From the NCBI GenBank assembly GCA_020161395.1, contig JAIUOE010000003.1, forward strand, positions 124,001-188,000: DNA of 64,000 bases. Reading direction: 5' to 3'. Numbering within the stretch: the stretch's first letter is position 1; every line of letters begins with the position of its first letter. A model generated the notes under the pieces. That model saw only the letters and a list, made by a program, of their open reading frames with translations, ran no database searches and was not told the DNA's origin. A program made the position numbers and the translations under genes. This document shows, piece after piece, positions 53,458 to 62,088 of the stretch. The DNA comes from Bacteroidota bacterium (GTDB lineage: Bacteria > Bacteroidota > Ignavibacteria > Ignavibacteriales > Ignavibacteriaceae).

Positions 53458-56400
53458 TCAGAATATTTTACTAAGTACTTCCACAAGTTTGTTTCGGAAG
53501 ATAGGCTTTGAAACAAAATCGGTGAACCCGGTTGCAATAAATTTCTCCTTGTCACCCGGGAGAACATATGCTGTGACAGCGATTATTGGAATCGACTCAA
53601 GTCCCTCCATGGTTCTTATCACTTTCAGTGCATCCAATCCATTGTATTCACCTTGAAGATTGATGTCGAGCACTATGAAATCAAATTTTTCGTTTTCAAG
53701 CATTGGTATCGCATCTTCAAAACTTTGAGAAAACTTGATCGATTTCAGCTCTTTCATCTGAACTTTAAAGAGTATCTGTGAATCAAGTTGATCCTCGATA
53801 TAAAGACAACTCATGTTACGAAGATCAATCGAAGATGGCTCCCTGTTTTCCGTCACCTTGGCGACAGAAGCAAACCGGCTTTCAGGTGGCTCCGGGGCTG
53901 GTGGTGGCGAATATGTCCTGACCGGTTCCTTTGGTACGGGTGGCTGTTCATCCCTTAGCGGGGGTTTCTGTGGAGTAACCTCTCGGGATGAAGTGTCAGG
54001 ATAAGAGGTCTGCGACGGTTTTGACGGTTTTTTCTCACTGTAATCCGACCGCGAAAAACTTGAATTGAAATCGAATGAAGTATCCGATCGCCTCGCCGGC
54101 TCCCTTAATTCATCTCTTTGCGAAGGCGGTTCTTCGAAAGATCTGCGGAAACTCTTTGTATCACTTCTCTCACTTTCCCGTCTGTCGGCTTCTCTCTTTT
54201 TTCGTCTGCTTAAGAAATCGAGTTCACTGTCAAAATCAAAATCGATATACTCGCTCTTCTCTTTTTCAGCAGATTTTAAAGGTGGTTCCTGTTTAGGCAC
54301 CAGATAATCATATTGGGAGCCGCTTACATTTTCCATTGGATTGCCAATCGCTGGAGTGTCGGCATATTCGGCTGAAGTCCTGGGTGGATTGACCTTTTCA
54401 GCGGTTATGGCAGGTCTGAAAATATTTTCCTTCTGCTCTTCCACAGCTTCCGTTTCCGAAACAAATTCCGCATTAATTGGAAGAATTAATCCAATCTCGA
54501 ACGGTAAACCCGATTTTTGAACAATTTCAAATCTGCCATTCAAGAGTGTAAACAACCGTTGCGCGGAGAAGATAGTAAATCTTGATACTCCAAATGCCCT
54601 CAACTTAGAAACATCCTGTTCTGAAAAAAGATTCTGGATGATGTAAAGGAGCTTCTGCTGAATTTTCAAGTGGTGATCTCTAAAGGTCACAATGAAATTT
54701 GCATCATCAAGCTGGTAGGCACTGATAATTACTTCACGCTCGTCAGTAACATGCGAAATTACCTTAAGAATAAGGCAGACAAGATTCAGTACTTTTTCCT
54801 GATCTGAATTTATCTGAACACCCATCGAAACCCGGTCATGAACAATTTCTTTTTTCCAGGGGCTCTGGGAATCATGCATTTCTTTGAAGACTTTCTGCAC
54901 GAGTTCATCGAGATTGAAATGAGTTTTTGTTATGTCACCAAAATGCTGCTCGATTTGTGCATATTCCGAGATGGAATCCATCGTATAGAGGAGCTTTTTT
55001 CTGTTCTCGTCAATATAACCGATTGCCTCTTCCTGCTCCTCGGAAGGAGTCTCCAGTGTGTCCTTCAATTCTGAAATAAATCCGACAATCACATTAATTG
55101 GTGTAAGAATTTCGTGGAAGATAAATGAGAGCTGCCCCGGATCTATACCTCCCGCTTTGATCTCGTGGTTGCCCTGTGTCTGTTTTTCGACATATACAAT
55201 TTTTTCGACAGGTTTGTCGACATATACAATTTTTTCGACTTCTTTTTCGACGACAACTTCTTTTGGCTCTGAAACCACATCAGCGATTCTGCCAATATAT
55301 GCTACCTGAGAAACTTCACCGTCAATTCCTGAGAATGCAACCGAGGTTACATCAATGGCAACATCAGATTTGGCACTGTTCTTTATTGTGGCACTAAAAT
55401 TATAGGGTGTTTCGCTCTTCTTAAGAAAATCGGCGCGCGAACTCTCGGAGGCGAGACTGATAATGCTGTTATTGAGAAGATCAGTCCTCTTAAAACCAAG
55501 ATGTTTTTCTACGGCGGGATTAATATAATTTATAAAACCTGTATTGTCAGTTACAATTAAGATGTCCTGAGAATATTCGAAAACTGTTCGCATCATCTGC
55601 AACTGTTCTTCGATTTCAAGAATTTTTGTTATATCTCTGACAATGTTGAAGTGGGCTTCCGCACCTTCATAAGTAAAGGCTATTTTGCATATCTCCACCT
55701 GAATTAGCGACCCATCCTTCTTTCGGTGGTTGAAAGGACCCACAAACAAGCCTTCTTCATTTTTTGCTGATTCAGCAATTGTTTGAATTTCCTCGGGAAG
55801 ATAAAGGTCAGTCAGATCCATTTGCAAAAATTCCTGCCTCGAATAGCCGTATATGTTCAAGGCGGCATCGTTTACATCAAGAAACTTAAAGGATTCCAGA
55901 TCATAAATAAAGATTGCATCAGGATTTTTGCTGATTATAAATTCATACATCTTGTTTTTTAACTTTAGGATGGTTTCAAGATTAAAATTATTGTCGTCCG
56001 CAAATATAAGATTATTCTCTGAATCCTCTCCCCCGGAGAGCTTTTTTTCATCCGACGGTCTTGCAACACCAAGGATGGCAACAAGATTATCATCAAGATC
56101 GAGAAGCGGAATTTCGATAATTTCGTGAGGAGTACCAACAGCAACCCCTTTAACTTTGTCGGAAGTCATGATTGCAATGGAGAGACTCTCTTTAAGGTAT
56201 TTTTCGAGAGCGGTGTAAAAATCGTTGATATAGTTAGGAATGAAGTTTTTTTCTGCCCTGCCCTCCATCTGCCCCGGTTTCAGGTTAAGATGGTTTGAGA
56301 ACTTGTCATTTACAAGGACATACTTCCCTTCCGAATCTTTTAACCAGATCATCTCGGTGAACTGGTTCGCCTTTGTTTGAAGTTTGTTTTTTGCGAGGTA

Positions 56401-56859
56401 GGTAAAGGGATATGACGATTCTATTTCACCAAGGAAAGTTGAAAGTTCATCCTGAATTCCAAGATCCTTCATCTCTTTTTTGGAGACATTCAGATTCAGG
56501 TGGTTGACACCTCTTTGTGATGATTCCTTGAACTGAAAGAAAAGATATTTCTCACCTGCCACTTCCGGAGATTGAACGGAGTAGCTTACTGTTATCTCTT
56601 TCCCGTTCCTCAGATAGAGGGTCACAGAGTCAGAAAAATCGGTTTTTGTCTCAGGTACCAGCAAACTCTTGAGTTTAAGCCCCTCCGAGATCAGGAACAA
56701 ATCAGCAAACGAATCATTCCCATCTTTGATGGCGAAGAGGATTTCTGCCTTCTCATTGAAAGAGAGCAACTTTCCTTTCATATCCATTATAACAAACGGA
56801 TAGACTGCACTTCCTGCGAAGCTGTCGAAAAGTTGTTTCAAAGAAGCGGCGTCGATCAT
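53458..56859 (-). CDS. Four-PAS sensor with HisKA-like helix, degenerate ATPase domain and C-terminal receiver
   Basis: This 1133-residue protein has PAS-type domains at about 1-110, 165-290, 305-430 and 435-550. A run of VEKIVYV repeats (EKIVYVDKPVEKIVYVEK) and a HisKA-like helix follow, with the phosphoacceptor region FIFHEILTPINVIVGF (His near 580). The next domain (680-800) resembles HATPase_c in length, but no N box or DxGxG loop can be found (FRDHHLKI stands there). A charged Ser/Pro/Glu linker (810-1010) leads to an intact receiver: YIEDQLDSQI, phospho-Asp in VLDINLQ near 1065, AVTAY and SKP. I infer that ATP-dependent autophosphorylation is lost or weak, so it may be a scaffold. ATG 56859 is chosen over GTG 56862. 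It sits inside the exopolysaccharide-like operon. Confidence 0.85.
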   Translation of the reverse strand: MIDAASLKQLFDSFAGSAVYPFVIMDMKGKLLSFNEKAEILFAIKDGNDSFADLFLISEGLKLKSLLVPETKTDFSDSVTLYLRNGKEITVSYSVQSPEVAGEKYLFFQFKESSQRGVNHLNLNVSKKEMKDLGIQDELSTFLGEIESSYPFTYLAKNKLQTKANQFTEMIWLKDSEGKYVLVNDKFSNHLNLKPGQMEGRAEKNFIPNYINDFYTALEKYLKESLSIAIMTSDKVKGVAVGTPHEIIEIPLLDLDDNLVAILGVARPSDEKKLSGGEDSENNLIFADDNNFNLETILKLKNKMYEFIISKNPDAIFIYDLESFKFLDVNDAALNIYGYSRQEFLQMDLTDLYLPEEIQTIAESAKNEEGLFVGPFNHRKKDGSLIQVEICKIAFTYEGAEAHFNIVRDITKILEIEEQLQMMRTVFEYSQDILIVTDNTGFINYINPAVEKHLGFKRTDLLNNSIISLASESSRADFLKKSETPYNFSATIKNSAKSDVAIDVTSVAFSGIDGEVSQVAYIGRIADVVSEPKEVVVEKEVEKIVYVDKPVEKIVYVEKQTQGNHEIKAGGIDPGQLSFIFHEILTPINVIVGFISELKDTLETPSEEQEEAIGYIDENRKKLLYTMDSISEYAQIEQHFGDITKTHFNLDELVQKVFKEMHDSQSPWKKEIVHDRVSMGVQINSDQEKVLNLVCLILKVISHVTDEREVIISAYQLDDANFIVTFRDHHLKIQQKLLYIIQNLFSEQDVSKLRAFGVSRFTIFSAQRLFTLLNGRFEIVQKSGLPFEIGLILPINAEFVSETEAVEEQKENIFRPAITAEKVNPPRTSAEYADTPAIGNPMENVSGSQYDYLVPKQEPPLKSAEKEKSEYIDFDFDSELDFLSRRKKREADRRESERSDTKSFRRSFEEPPSQRDELREPARRSDTSFDFNSSFSRSDYSEKKPSKPSQTSYPDTSSREVTPQKPPLRDEQPPVPKEPVRTYSPPPAPEPPESRFASVAKVTENREPSSIDLRNMSCLYIEDQLDSQILFKVQMKELKSIKFSQSFEDAIPMLENEKFDFIVLDINLQGEYNGLDALKVIRTMEGLESIPIIAVTAYVLPGDKEKFIATGFTDFVSKPIFRNKLVEVLSKIF

Positions 56860-56868
56860 CACACCCTT

Positions 56869-58170
56869 CTATTTACCCTTTTTCTGATCACGAATGTATG
56901 CCCGTGCCGGTTCCGAAACGGTTACGAAAACCTCATTGGATGGTTTGGAAACATATCCGTTGCGACTGATTTTAATTCTGTAGTAATATGTTCGCCCTTT
57001 TACTATCAAGGTATCATCGAATGCAGTTACATCCTGGCTGAGTATCGCAATTGCCTGATAAGTACCCCCGGCACCATCTTTTCTTTCGACAATGTTATTC
57101 TCTTCCTGATTCGAATTATCTTTCCAGGTCAACTTAATCATCTTCTTCGAAACTGCCGGGGTGTCTGCAAATACACCGACAAGATTTGTAACGGGTGTCA
57201 AATCGAAGGGCCAGGTTGTTACAGAGACCTCTTTAGAGAAACCTGAATCAGATTGAGCCACAACTTTAAGACGGTAGTAGAAGGTTCCTCCTGATGATAA
57301 ACCGCCGGAATTGTCGGTATAGGAAGTCCTGCTCAATGAAAGAGTGGCTATATTCGTCCAGAGTACGGAACTTGCCGCTCTTCTCTGGACATTAAGGAAT
57401 ACTGCGTTTGAAGCCCTGTTTACCCATGAAAGCTCCACTTCCCTGGTTCCCCAAGGGGTTGCTGTAAGACTGGTTGGTGCAAGAACACCACTTCCCGAAC
57501 CACCTTCTGAATTGATTATGGTACTGAAATTCGATTTCCCAATCTTGTTGAAACCCTTGATTTTGTAATAGTTAATTAAAAATGGCTTGGGCAAAGGCAA
57601 AAGTCGTGTATTTCCCGAAACGGTGGTGTACAGGAAGAATGACGAATTATCAGTATTTACTTCACTCAACCAAATCTCATAGCCGTCAACAAGCTTTGAA
57701 GTATCCTTCCAGGACAGAATAATATCAGATGAACCTTCAGGCTCAATTATTTCGAGTCCGTAGGGCGCAGACGGTGGTGATTTTGAAGTCACGACCGCTA
57801 TTTTTGTTTTTGTATCGCTTGCCGTTGAATTTCCACCGAGATCATACACTTTTATGTAATAACTGAATGATTTATTTACGAAAGTTGCTGAATCAAGGTT
57901 GAGAGTAACCTTGGGTCTGTTTCCGTTTTCCGCCGGGAAGCTGCCTGCAAGCAATCCGTCAACATAAATTTCCACTTTCGCAATGCCCTGGTCATCAGAT
58001 GCATCATAAATGATCTCCTGTGGTCCGAGGATTATTGTATCATTTGTAGTTGGTTTATAGAGTGCAACTGAAGGAGGGATGGAATCACTTCCACCCAGTG
58101 GTTCAACGCACGAGGAGAGAGTTAAAACTGTTATTAAAAGAAGCGCGATCGAAGCAAACTTTTTTATCAT
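56869..58170 (-). CDS. Ig/Fn3 lipoprotein
   Basis: This is a 433-residue lipoprotein, with signal LLLITVLTLSSC and Cys near 21. A bacterial Ig-like domain (SVALYKPTTNDTIILGPQ, with KVEIYVDGLLAGSF) is followed by three Fn3 domains beginning near APYGLEIIEP, APTSLTATPW and TPVTNLVGVF. Each Fn3 has the expected WKDTS/WVNRA/WKDNS strand. It is probably anchored to the outer or inner membrane and binds a partner. Its gene lies between the NodB-like gene and the PAS sensor, within the same operon. Confidence 0.85.
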   Translation of the reverse strand: MIKKFASIALLLITVLTLSSCVEPLGGSDSIPPSVALYKPTTNDTIILGPQEIIYDASDDQGIAKVEIYVDGLLAGSFPAENGNRPKVTLNLDSATFVNKSFSYYIKVYDLGGNSTASDTKTKIAVVTSKSPPSAPYGLEIIEPEGSSDIILSWKDTSKLVDGYEIWLSEVNTDNSSFFLYTTVSGNTRLLPLPKPFLINYYKIKGFNKIGKSNFSTIINSEGGSGSGVLAPTSLTATPWGTREVELSWVNRASNAVFLNVQRRAASSVLWTNIATLSLSRTSYTDNSGGLSSGGTFYYRLKVVAQSDSGFSKEVSVTTWPFDLTPVTNLVGVFADTPAVSKKMIKLTWKDNSNQEENNIVERKDGAGGTYQAIAILSQDVTAFDDTLIVKGRTYYYRIKISRNGYVSKPSNEVFVTVSEPARAYIRDQKKGK

Positions 58171-58187
58171 GATTAAATACCAAATTC

Positions 58188-60080
58188 TTAATTTTTGTAG
58201 TCTATGTAATAAATTCTGGATTCTGACGGTTTTAAATTTTTAATTCTTAATGTCAATTTTCTAAGCTCTCTGTTCACATCAGTATCAGGCAGCGGGGTGT
58301 TAATAATTTCTGTTGAAATTTTATAAGTTTTAGGCATAAGAGTGAAATCAACGGGAACAAGTACCTCTTTCAAAATGGTATTTCCCACATTCGATAGAGC
58401 TATTACCATTCTGCTTGTTCCTCTGGCTTCCACTCTAAGTTCTACCCTGTTATTGTTTGTCCACCAGGTATAAAGTACAGGCATGCTGGTTATCCACATA
58501 TCCTTTTCCTTCATATACTTGATTACATCTTTAACAACCGAAACATACTCCGGTTTCAACTGGAAATTGGTATGCAATTTCAGGACATACAATCCACCCT
58601 CAAAAATCAGTCTGTCAACATCTTCCAAGTAGGTGTAAAGCTGATAATCGTGTTCGACCAGACCGTATTTTCCTACAATTTCCTTGTCATCTCTTACAGT
58701 TTTGGTCACCGTAATAATGGCTTCCTCACCTTTAACCACATATTTTGGAACTGATCTGTCGGTCAAAGAATCGGTAATTATGTACTTTATCCCGCTTGCA
58801 GCAGCAGCCATAAGAGAGTTGTCATCAAACAATCCGTAAAGCGGCTTGATGCCTTTTAATGTACCACCAGTGGTGGTTTTGAAAGTTTTAATTGAATTAT
58901 TAAAATCCGCTTCCTGAACTTCAAGTTTTTTAAGCTTGTTCACGGTATCATTCACCGAATTCATAAATCCGATATCGACAACGCCCGAGATGTCACCATA
59001 AGCAGAAAGACTTTTGACAAGATCTGCATTCGTGCCGGTAAGTCCCCCTTCAACAAGAAAAGTAGCCTTTACCCCCTCTTGTGCCAGGATTGGAAGGAGA
59101 TTCTTGATATTTCCCGGCTCCTCACCAATAGATGCAAGAATGATGGCAGCAGCCTTTTTATTTCCGGGCCAGTCAACAATATAAGCACTCGGTTTTTTTG
59201 CAAGCCAGTTTAGAGAATTTCTTATCAGTTTGTCGAGTACAAGGTATTCTTCCCTTTGCCCTACAATTGTGATAATGTCAAATCCGTACCATACAAATCT
59301 CCCCTTGCCGTATGTGCCATAGCAGAGTCCCGAAGTATTTAGAACTTCTTCTCTAACAAGACCTGAGTCAATTTTAAAGTCATACCAAAAACTCAGTTGT
59401 TGAGTTCTGGGATCTAAAACTCTCGTCGCAACCATGTTATCCCATGTCGCAATCTTTAACCGGTACCCGGTGGGAATGTCGAATGTGATTGGAGACCCGC
59501 CTTTTAATGTCAGCAATCGCGGTGACGGAATTTTTGCTGTTTCTTTAGTAAAAAGTGTTCCGTAAACTTCCTTAAAATACTCCCATCCGCGCCACTTGCC
59601 ATCAGCAGAGAATGTGCCGGTTGCCCCGGTCGCCATAATGTTGCCGCCCTTGTCGAGATAATCTTTAATTGTAAGAATTTCCCTGTCGCTAAGAGCCTTG
59701 ATACTGGGCATGATGAGAATCTGATAATTTTCGGGAGTGAGGACTCCTTTTTCAAGATCGTCTTCAGTTATCACGGTAACGGGGAATTTATTCCCCTGGG
59801 TGTAGCGCTCCCATGCAGTCACATTATCTTTGATCCAAGTGGAACCTTTAGGGAGAAAATTCTCGGTTTTCTTTGAATAAAGAATGGCAACCTTGGTCTG
59901 GTCAGCACCAAATATTTTGGAAAATGCCTCGAGAGAAAATCCGTCAGACGCAAATGCATAAGACCCGAAGACGCCCTGAAGAATGTAATTGTAAATCAGG
60001 ACGGAGGTCACAAGCATCAGCCCTCCTGCGATTAAAATCAGGAGCGTTGTAAAAAAGGCATTTCTCTTTTTTAACGCCAC
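58188..60080 (-). CDS. Membrane-anchored Rossmann plus NodB-like protein, deacetylase motifs degenerate
   Basis: This 630-residue protein has one N-terminal helix (about 10-32). A flavodoxin/GATase-like segment follows (60-310: KVAILYSKKT, YQILIMPSIKALSDREI, GGNIMATGATGTF). A second domain (320-560) keeps the NodB layout: strand 1 AAAIILASIGEE, GVKATFLVEGG, and later IKPLYGLFDDNSLMAAA. The metal ligands of strand 1 (usually DDG) and of the HxxxH loop are absent. I infer a polysaccharide-binding or structural role. The start is GTG 60080, overlapping the preceding gene by 10 bp. PelA and PgaB are the nearest architectures I know. Confidence 0.72.
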   Translation of the reverse strand: MALKKRNAFFTTLLILIAGGLMLVTSVLIYNYILQGVFGSYAFASDGFSLEAFSKIFGADQTKVAILYSKKTENFLPKGSTWIKDNVTAWERYTQGNKFPVTVITEDDLEKGVLTPENYQILIMPSIKALSDREILTIKDYLDKGGNIMATGATGTFSADGKWRGWEYFKEVYGTLFTKETAKIPSPRLLTLKGGSPITFDIPTGYRLKIATWDNMVATRVLDPRTQQLSFWYDFKIDSGLVREEVLNTSGLCYGTYGKGRFVWYGFDIITIVGQREEYLVLDKLIRNSLNWLAKKPSAYIVDWPGNKKAAAIILASIGEEPGNIKNLLPILAQEGVKATFLVEGGLTGTNADLVKSLSAYGDISGVVDIGFMNSVNDTVNKLKKLEVQEADFNNSIKTFKTTTGGTLKGIKPLYGLFDDNSLMAAAASGIKYIITDSLTDRSVPKYVVKGEEAIITVTKTVRDDKEIVGKYGLVEHDYQLYTYLEDVDRLIFEGGLYVLKLHTNFQLKPEYVSVVKDVIKYMKEKDMWITSMPVLYTWWTNNNRVELRVEARGTSRMVIALSNVGNTILKEVLVPVDFTLMPKTYKISTEIINTPLPDTDVNRELRKLTLRIKNLKPSESRIYYIDYKN

Positions 60081-60547
60081 TTAAGATTCCCGCCTTGTCT
60101 TTGCTGTTGTGGAGCCTGCTGTTGTTGCTGCTCCTGTGCGGTTTCAGATGTAACTTTAACAAATTTCTTGGCATTCGTAGTAACAGCAGAGATAGGTGCT
60201 TCTCTTCTGGGAGGCGCATACTGCTGAGCAGCCGGAACATTCTCTGTGGCAAAATTACCGGTGACTCTGCTCGGGGCACTCGTTGCCCTATATTCGGGCG
60301 CATGGGTTGTCTCAAAGGTCTGTCCGGTTCTTCTCTGTGTCTCACGGGTCGACATGGTAGCGGAGGTCCGTTCAGAAGCCAATTCGGGAGTTACAAGTTC
60401 AGCCTGAATTGTTGCCGGGGGCACTGCTTTTGCCCTGACACCCTGAGCCTCCCTGATCTTGAAGAGTATATACGCTCCGATCGAGAGGAAGAAGGTACTG
60501 ATGGTTGCCACCAGAATGATTGTTGCGAGAATAGGTATTAATTCCAT
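60071..60547 (-). CDS. Small single-helix membrane protein with Gln-rich tail
   Basis: This 158-residue protein has one N-terminal helix (about 5-30, ATIILVATISTFFLSIGAYI) followed by a disordered region of Thr, Ala, Arg and Pro and a tail with two Gln runs. No family was recognised. It is encoded between the GT2 synthase and the NodB-like protein, overlapping the latter. Its place in the operon is like that of the small subunit PgaD, but it has one helix rather than two. Confidence 0.78.
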   Translation of the reverse strand: MELIPILATIILVATISTFFLSIGAYILFKIREAQGVRAKAVPPATIQAELVTPELASERTSATMSTRETQRRTGQTFETTHAPEYRATSAPSRVTGNFATENVPAAQQYAPPRREAPISAVTTNAKKFVKVTSETAQEQQQQQAPQQQRQGGNLKWR

Positions 60548-60565
60548 ATAAATTCCTTGTTTATT

Positions 60566-61963
60566 CTATTTACCGGTTCCGATGCGTTCCAGTTTTCCCC
60601 AGTTCATATCCAAACCGAGGAACTCTTCAATGGTCGACATCATCTTACAAATATCAATTGCAAATACGAAAAACATTCTGTACACTAAAGAATAAGGTAC
60701 AAGTCGTAATTCTTCATCTTCCACAGCTACACAATATAGTGCCGTCACTGTATCAAGTAAAGCCAAAAATACCCACCAGAAAAATATCAGACTGGTGTAA
60801 CCGTAAAAAATCGAGACCACTATAAAGAAAAAGTTGGCAACTATATTCATCGTAGGCCAGATCAATGCTTCATAAAACATTGTCCAGAGAATAAAGGTAT
60901 CACCAAAGTTAATCGTGGGATTATAAAGCAAATTTTTATGTTTTCTGATCGCCTGGAGAATTCCCCTCGTCCAGCGATATCTTTGCTTCAGAAGCTGCTG
61001 CAGCTTAACCGGAGCCTCCGTCCATGCAATTGCTGTTGGTTCATAATAAACCTTCCATCCCTTGGATAATATCTTCAAGGTAAGATCTGCATCTTCAGCA
61101 AATGTGTCGCTCGAATAGTAACCGACTTCTTCAATTGCTTTTTTTCTGAACAAACCGATGGGTCCCGGTATAATATTTACGAGTTTAAGAAAACTCTGAG
61201 CTGCCCGTGCCATGTTAAGACCTTCGATGTACTCGAGAGCCTGAAGGTCGGCGTAAAATCTTTTTCTGTTCAATACTTTTACATTACCTGCAACAGCTCC
61301 GATTCTTGGATCGATAAAATGTCTGGCGGCATTTCTGATTGTTTCAGGTGAAAGCTGACTGTCACCATCCATACAAAGCACTATCTCGGATTTCGAGTAG
61401 CTGATCCCGGCGTTCAAAGCTCTTGCCTTGCCGCCATTCGGCTTACTGATCAAAGAAACCTTTACTTTTCCGTATAATCCCTGCTGAAATCCGACGAGTG
61501 TCTTCGCCACATCGTAAGTATTGTCAGATGAACCGTCGTTAACGATAATAATTTCATAATTTGAATATTCAAGTTCAAGAAGCGACATGATCGCATCTTT
61601 GAGTAATATTCCTTCATTGTACACTGGTACTATGACCGATACAAAGGGCTGAAAATCAGGTCTCTTCGAAAAAGTGTAGTTATTCAGCCATAAATAAGCC
61701 ATCCCCAAAAGTCCGAAATATCTGATCAACAGAATCAAAAGGAACAGCAGCAGGGAAATCATCGTAGAGTACTCGAAGAGAGCGGAATACGACAGTACGG
61801 TCATTGGCATCGTAAAGACAATCACGAGAATCAATGCAAGCGAAGACACACCGGAAGAAATCATCCTTCTAAGAATTTGTCTAAGACGATTCTCTCCGGC
61901 AACTTCAGTCGCTTCAGTGTTTTTAACAGTGATCCGGGTAGATCTTATCTTATTTTGAGCCAT
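60566..61963 (-). CDS. Processive GT2 glycan synthase (PgaC/IcaA-like)
   Basis: This is a 465-residue membrane glycosyltransferase. Two to three N-terminal helices precede a GT-A domain with VNDGSSDNTYD, CMDGDSQLSP, the acceptor motif TFAEDADLTL and QRYRWTRG (QxxRW), the full set of processive beta-glycan synthases. Several C-terminal helices follow. There is no PilZ domain. Such enzymes build poly-GlcNAc, hyaluronan or cellulose and move the chain across the inner membrane. The absence of PilZ and the TPR-porin neighbour favour a poly-GlcNAc-type synthase. The sugar cannot be read from the sequence. Confidence 0.93.
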   Translation of the reverse strand: MAQNKIRSTRITVKNTEATEVAGENRLRQILRRMISSGVSSLALILVIVFTMPMTVLSYSALFEYSTMISLLLFLLILLIRYFGLLGMAYLWLNNYTFSKRPDFQPFVSVIVPVYNEGILLKDAIMSLLELEYSNYEIIIVNDGSSDNTYDVAKTLVGFQQGLYGKVKVSLISKPNGGKARALNAGISYSKSEIVLCMDGDSQLSPETIRNAARHFIDPRIGAVAGNVKVLNRKRFYADLQALEYIEGLNMARAAQSFLKLVNIIPGPIGLFRKKAIEEVGYYSSDTFAEDADLTLKILSKGWKVYYEPTAIAWTEAPVKLQQLLKQRYRWTRGILQAIRKHKNLLYNPTINFGDTFILWTMFYEALIWPTMNIVANFFFIVVSIFYGYTSLIFFWWVFLALLDTVTALYCVAVEDEELRLVPYSLVYRMFFVFAIDICKMMSTIEEFLGLDMNWGKLERIGTGK

Positions 61964-62006
61964 TGGTTCCTTTATTCTTTTCCACAGTTAATCATCAAAT
62001 TCCATA

Positions 62007-62037
62007 CCAAACTACAAAGTTGCATATACAGTTCAAA
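62007..62037 (-). promoter_or_regulatory. Weak candidate promoter upstream of the GT2 synthase
   Basis: The minus strand reads TTTG (62037-62034), 19 nt, TAGTTTGG (62014-62007), one base off the TAnnTTTG consensus. It would allow the synthase and following genes to be transcribed apart from the TPR-porin gene. A 5-bp inverted repeat TCTCA/TGAGA lies at 62072-62084. Confidence 0.35.
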
Positions 62038-62088
62038 TAATCAATTTTTTCGTTTTTAAATTTCATCGAATATCTCATTTTGAGACGC

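Noticed and set aside
53813-54307. Ser/Gly-rich plus-strand ORFs in the PAS-protein linker
   Set aside because: Antisense of the low-complexity Ser/Arg/Pro linker of the sensor gene. Low complexity alone produces them.
58188-60080. Active polysaccharide deacetylase
   Set aside because: The fold is suggested but the Asp-Asp and HxxxH metal ligands are absent, so activity is not claimed.
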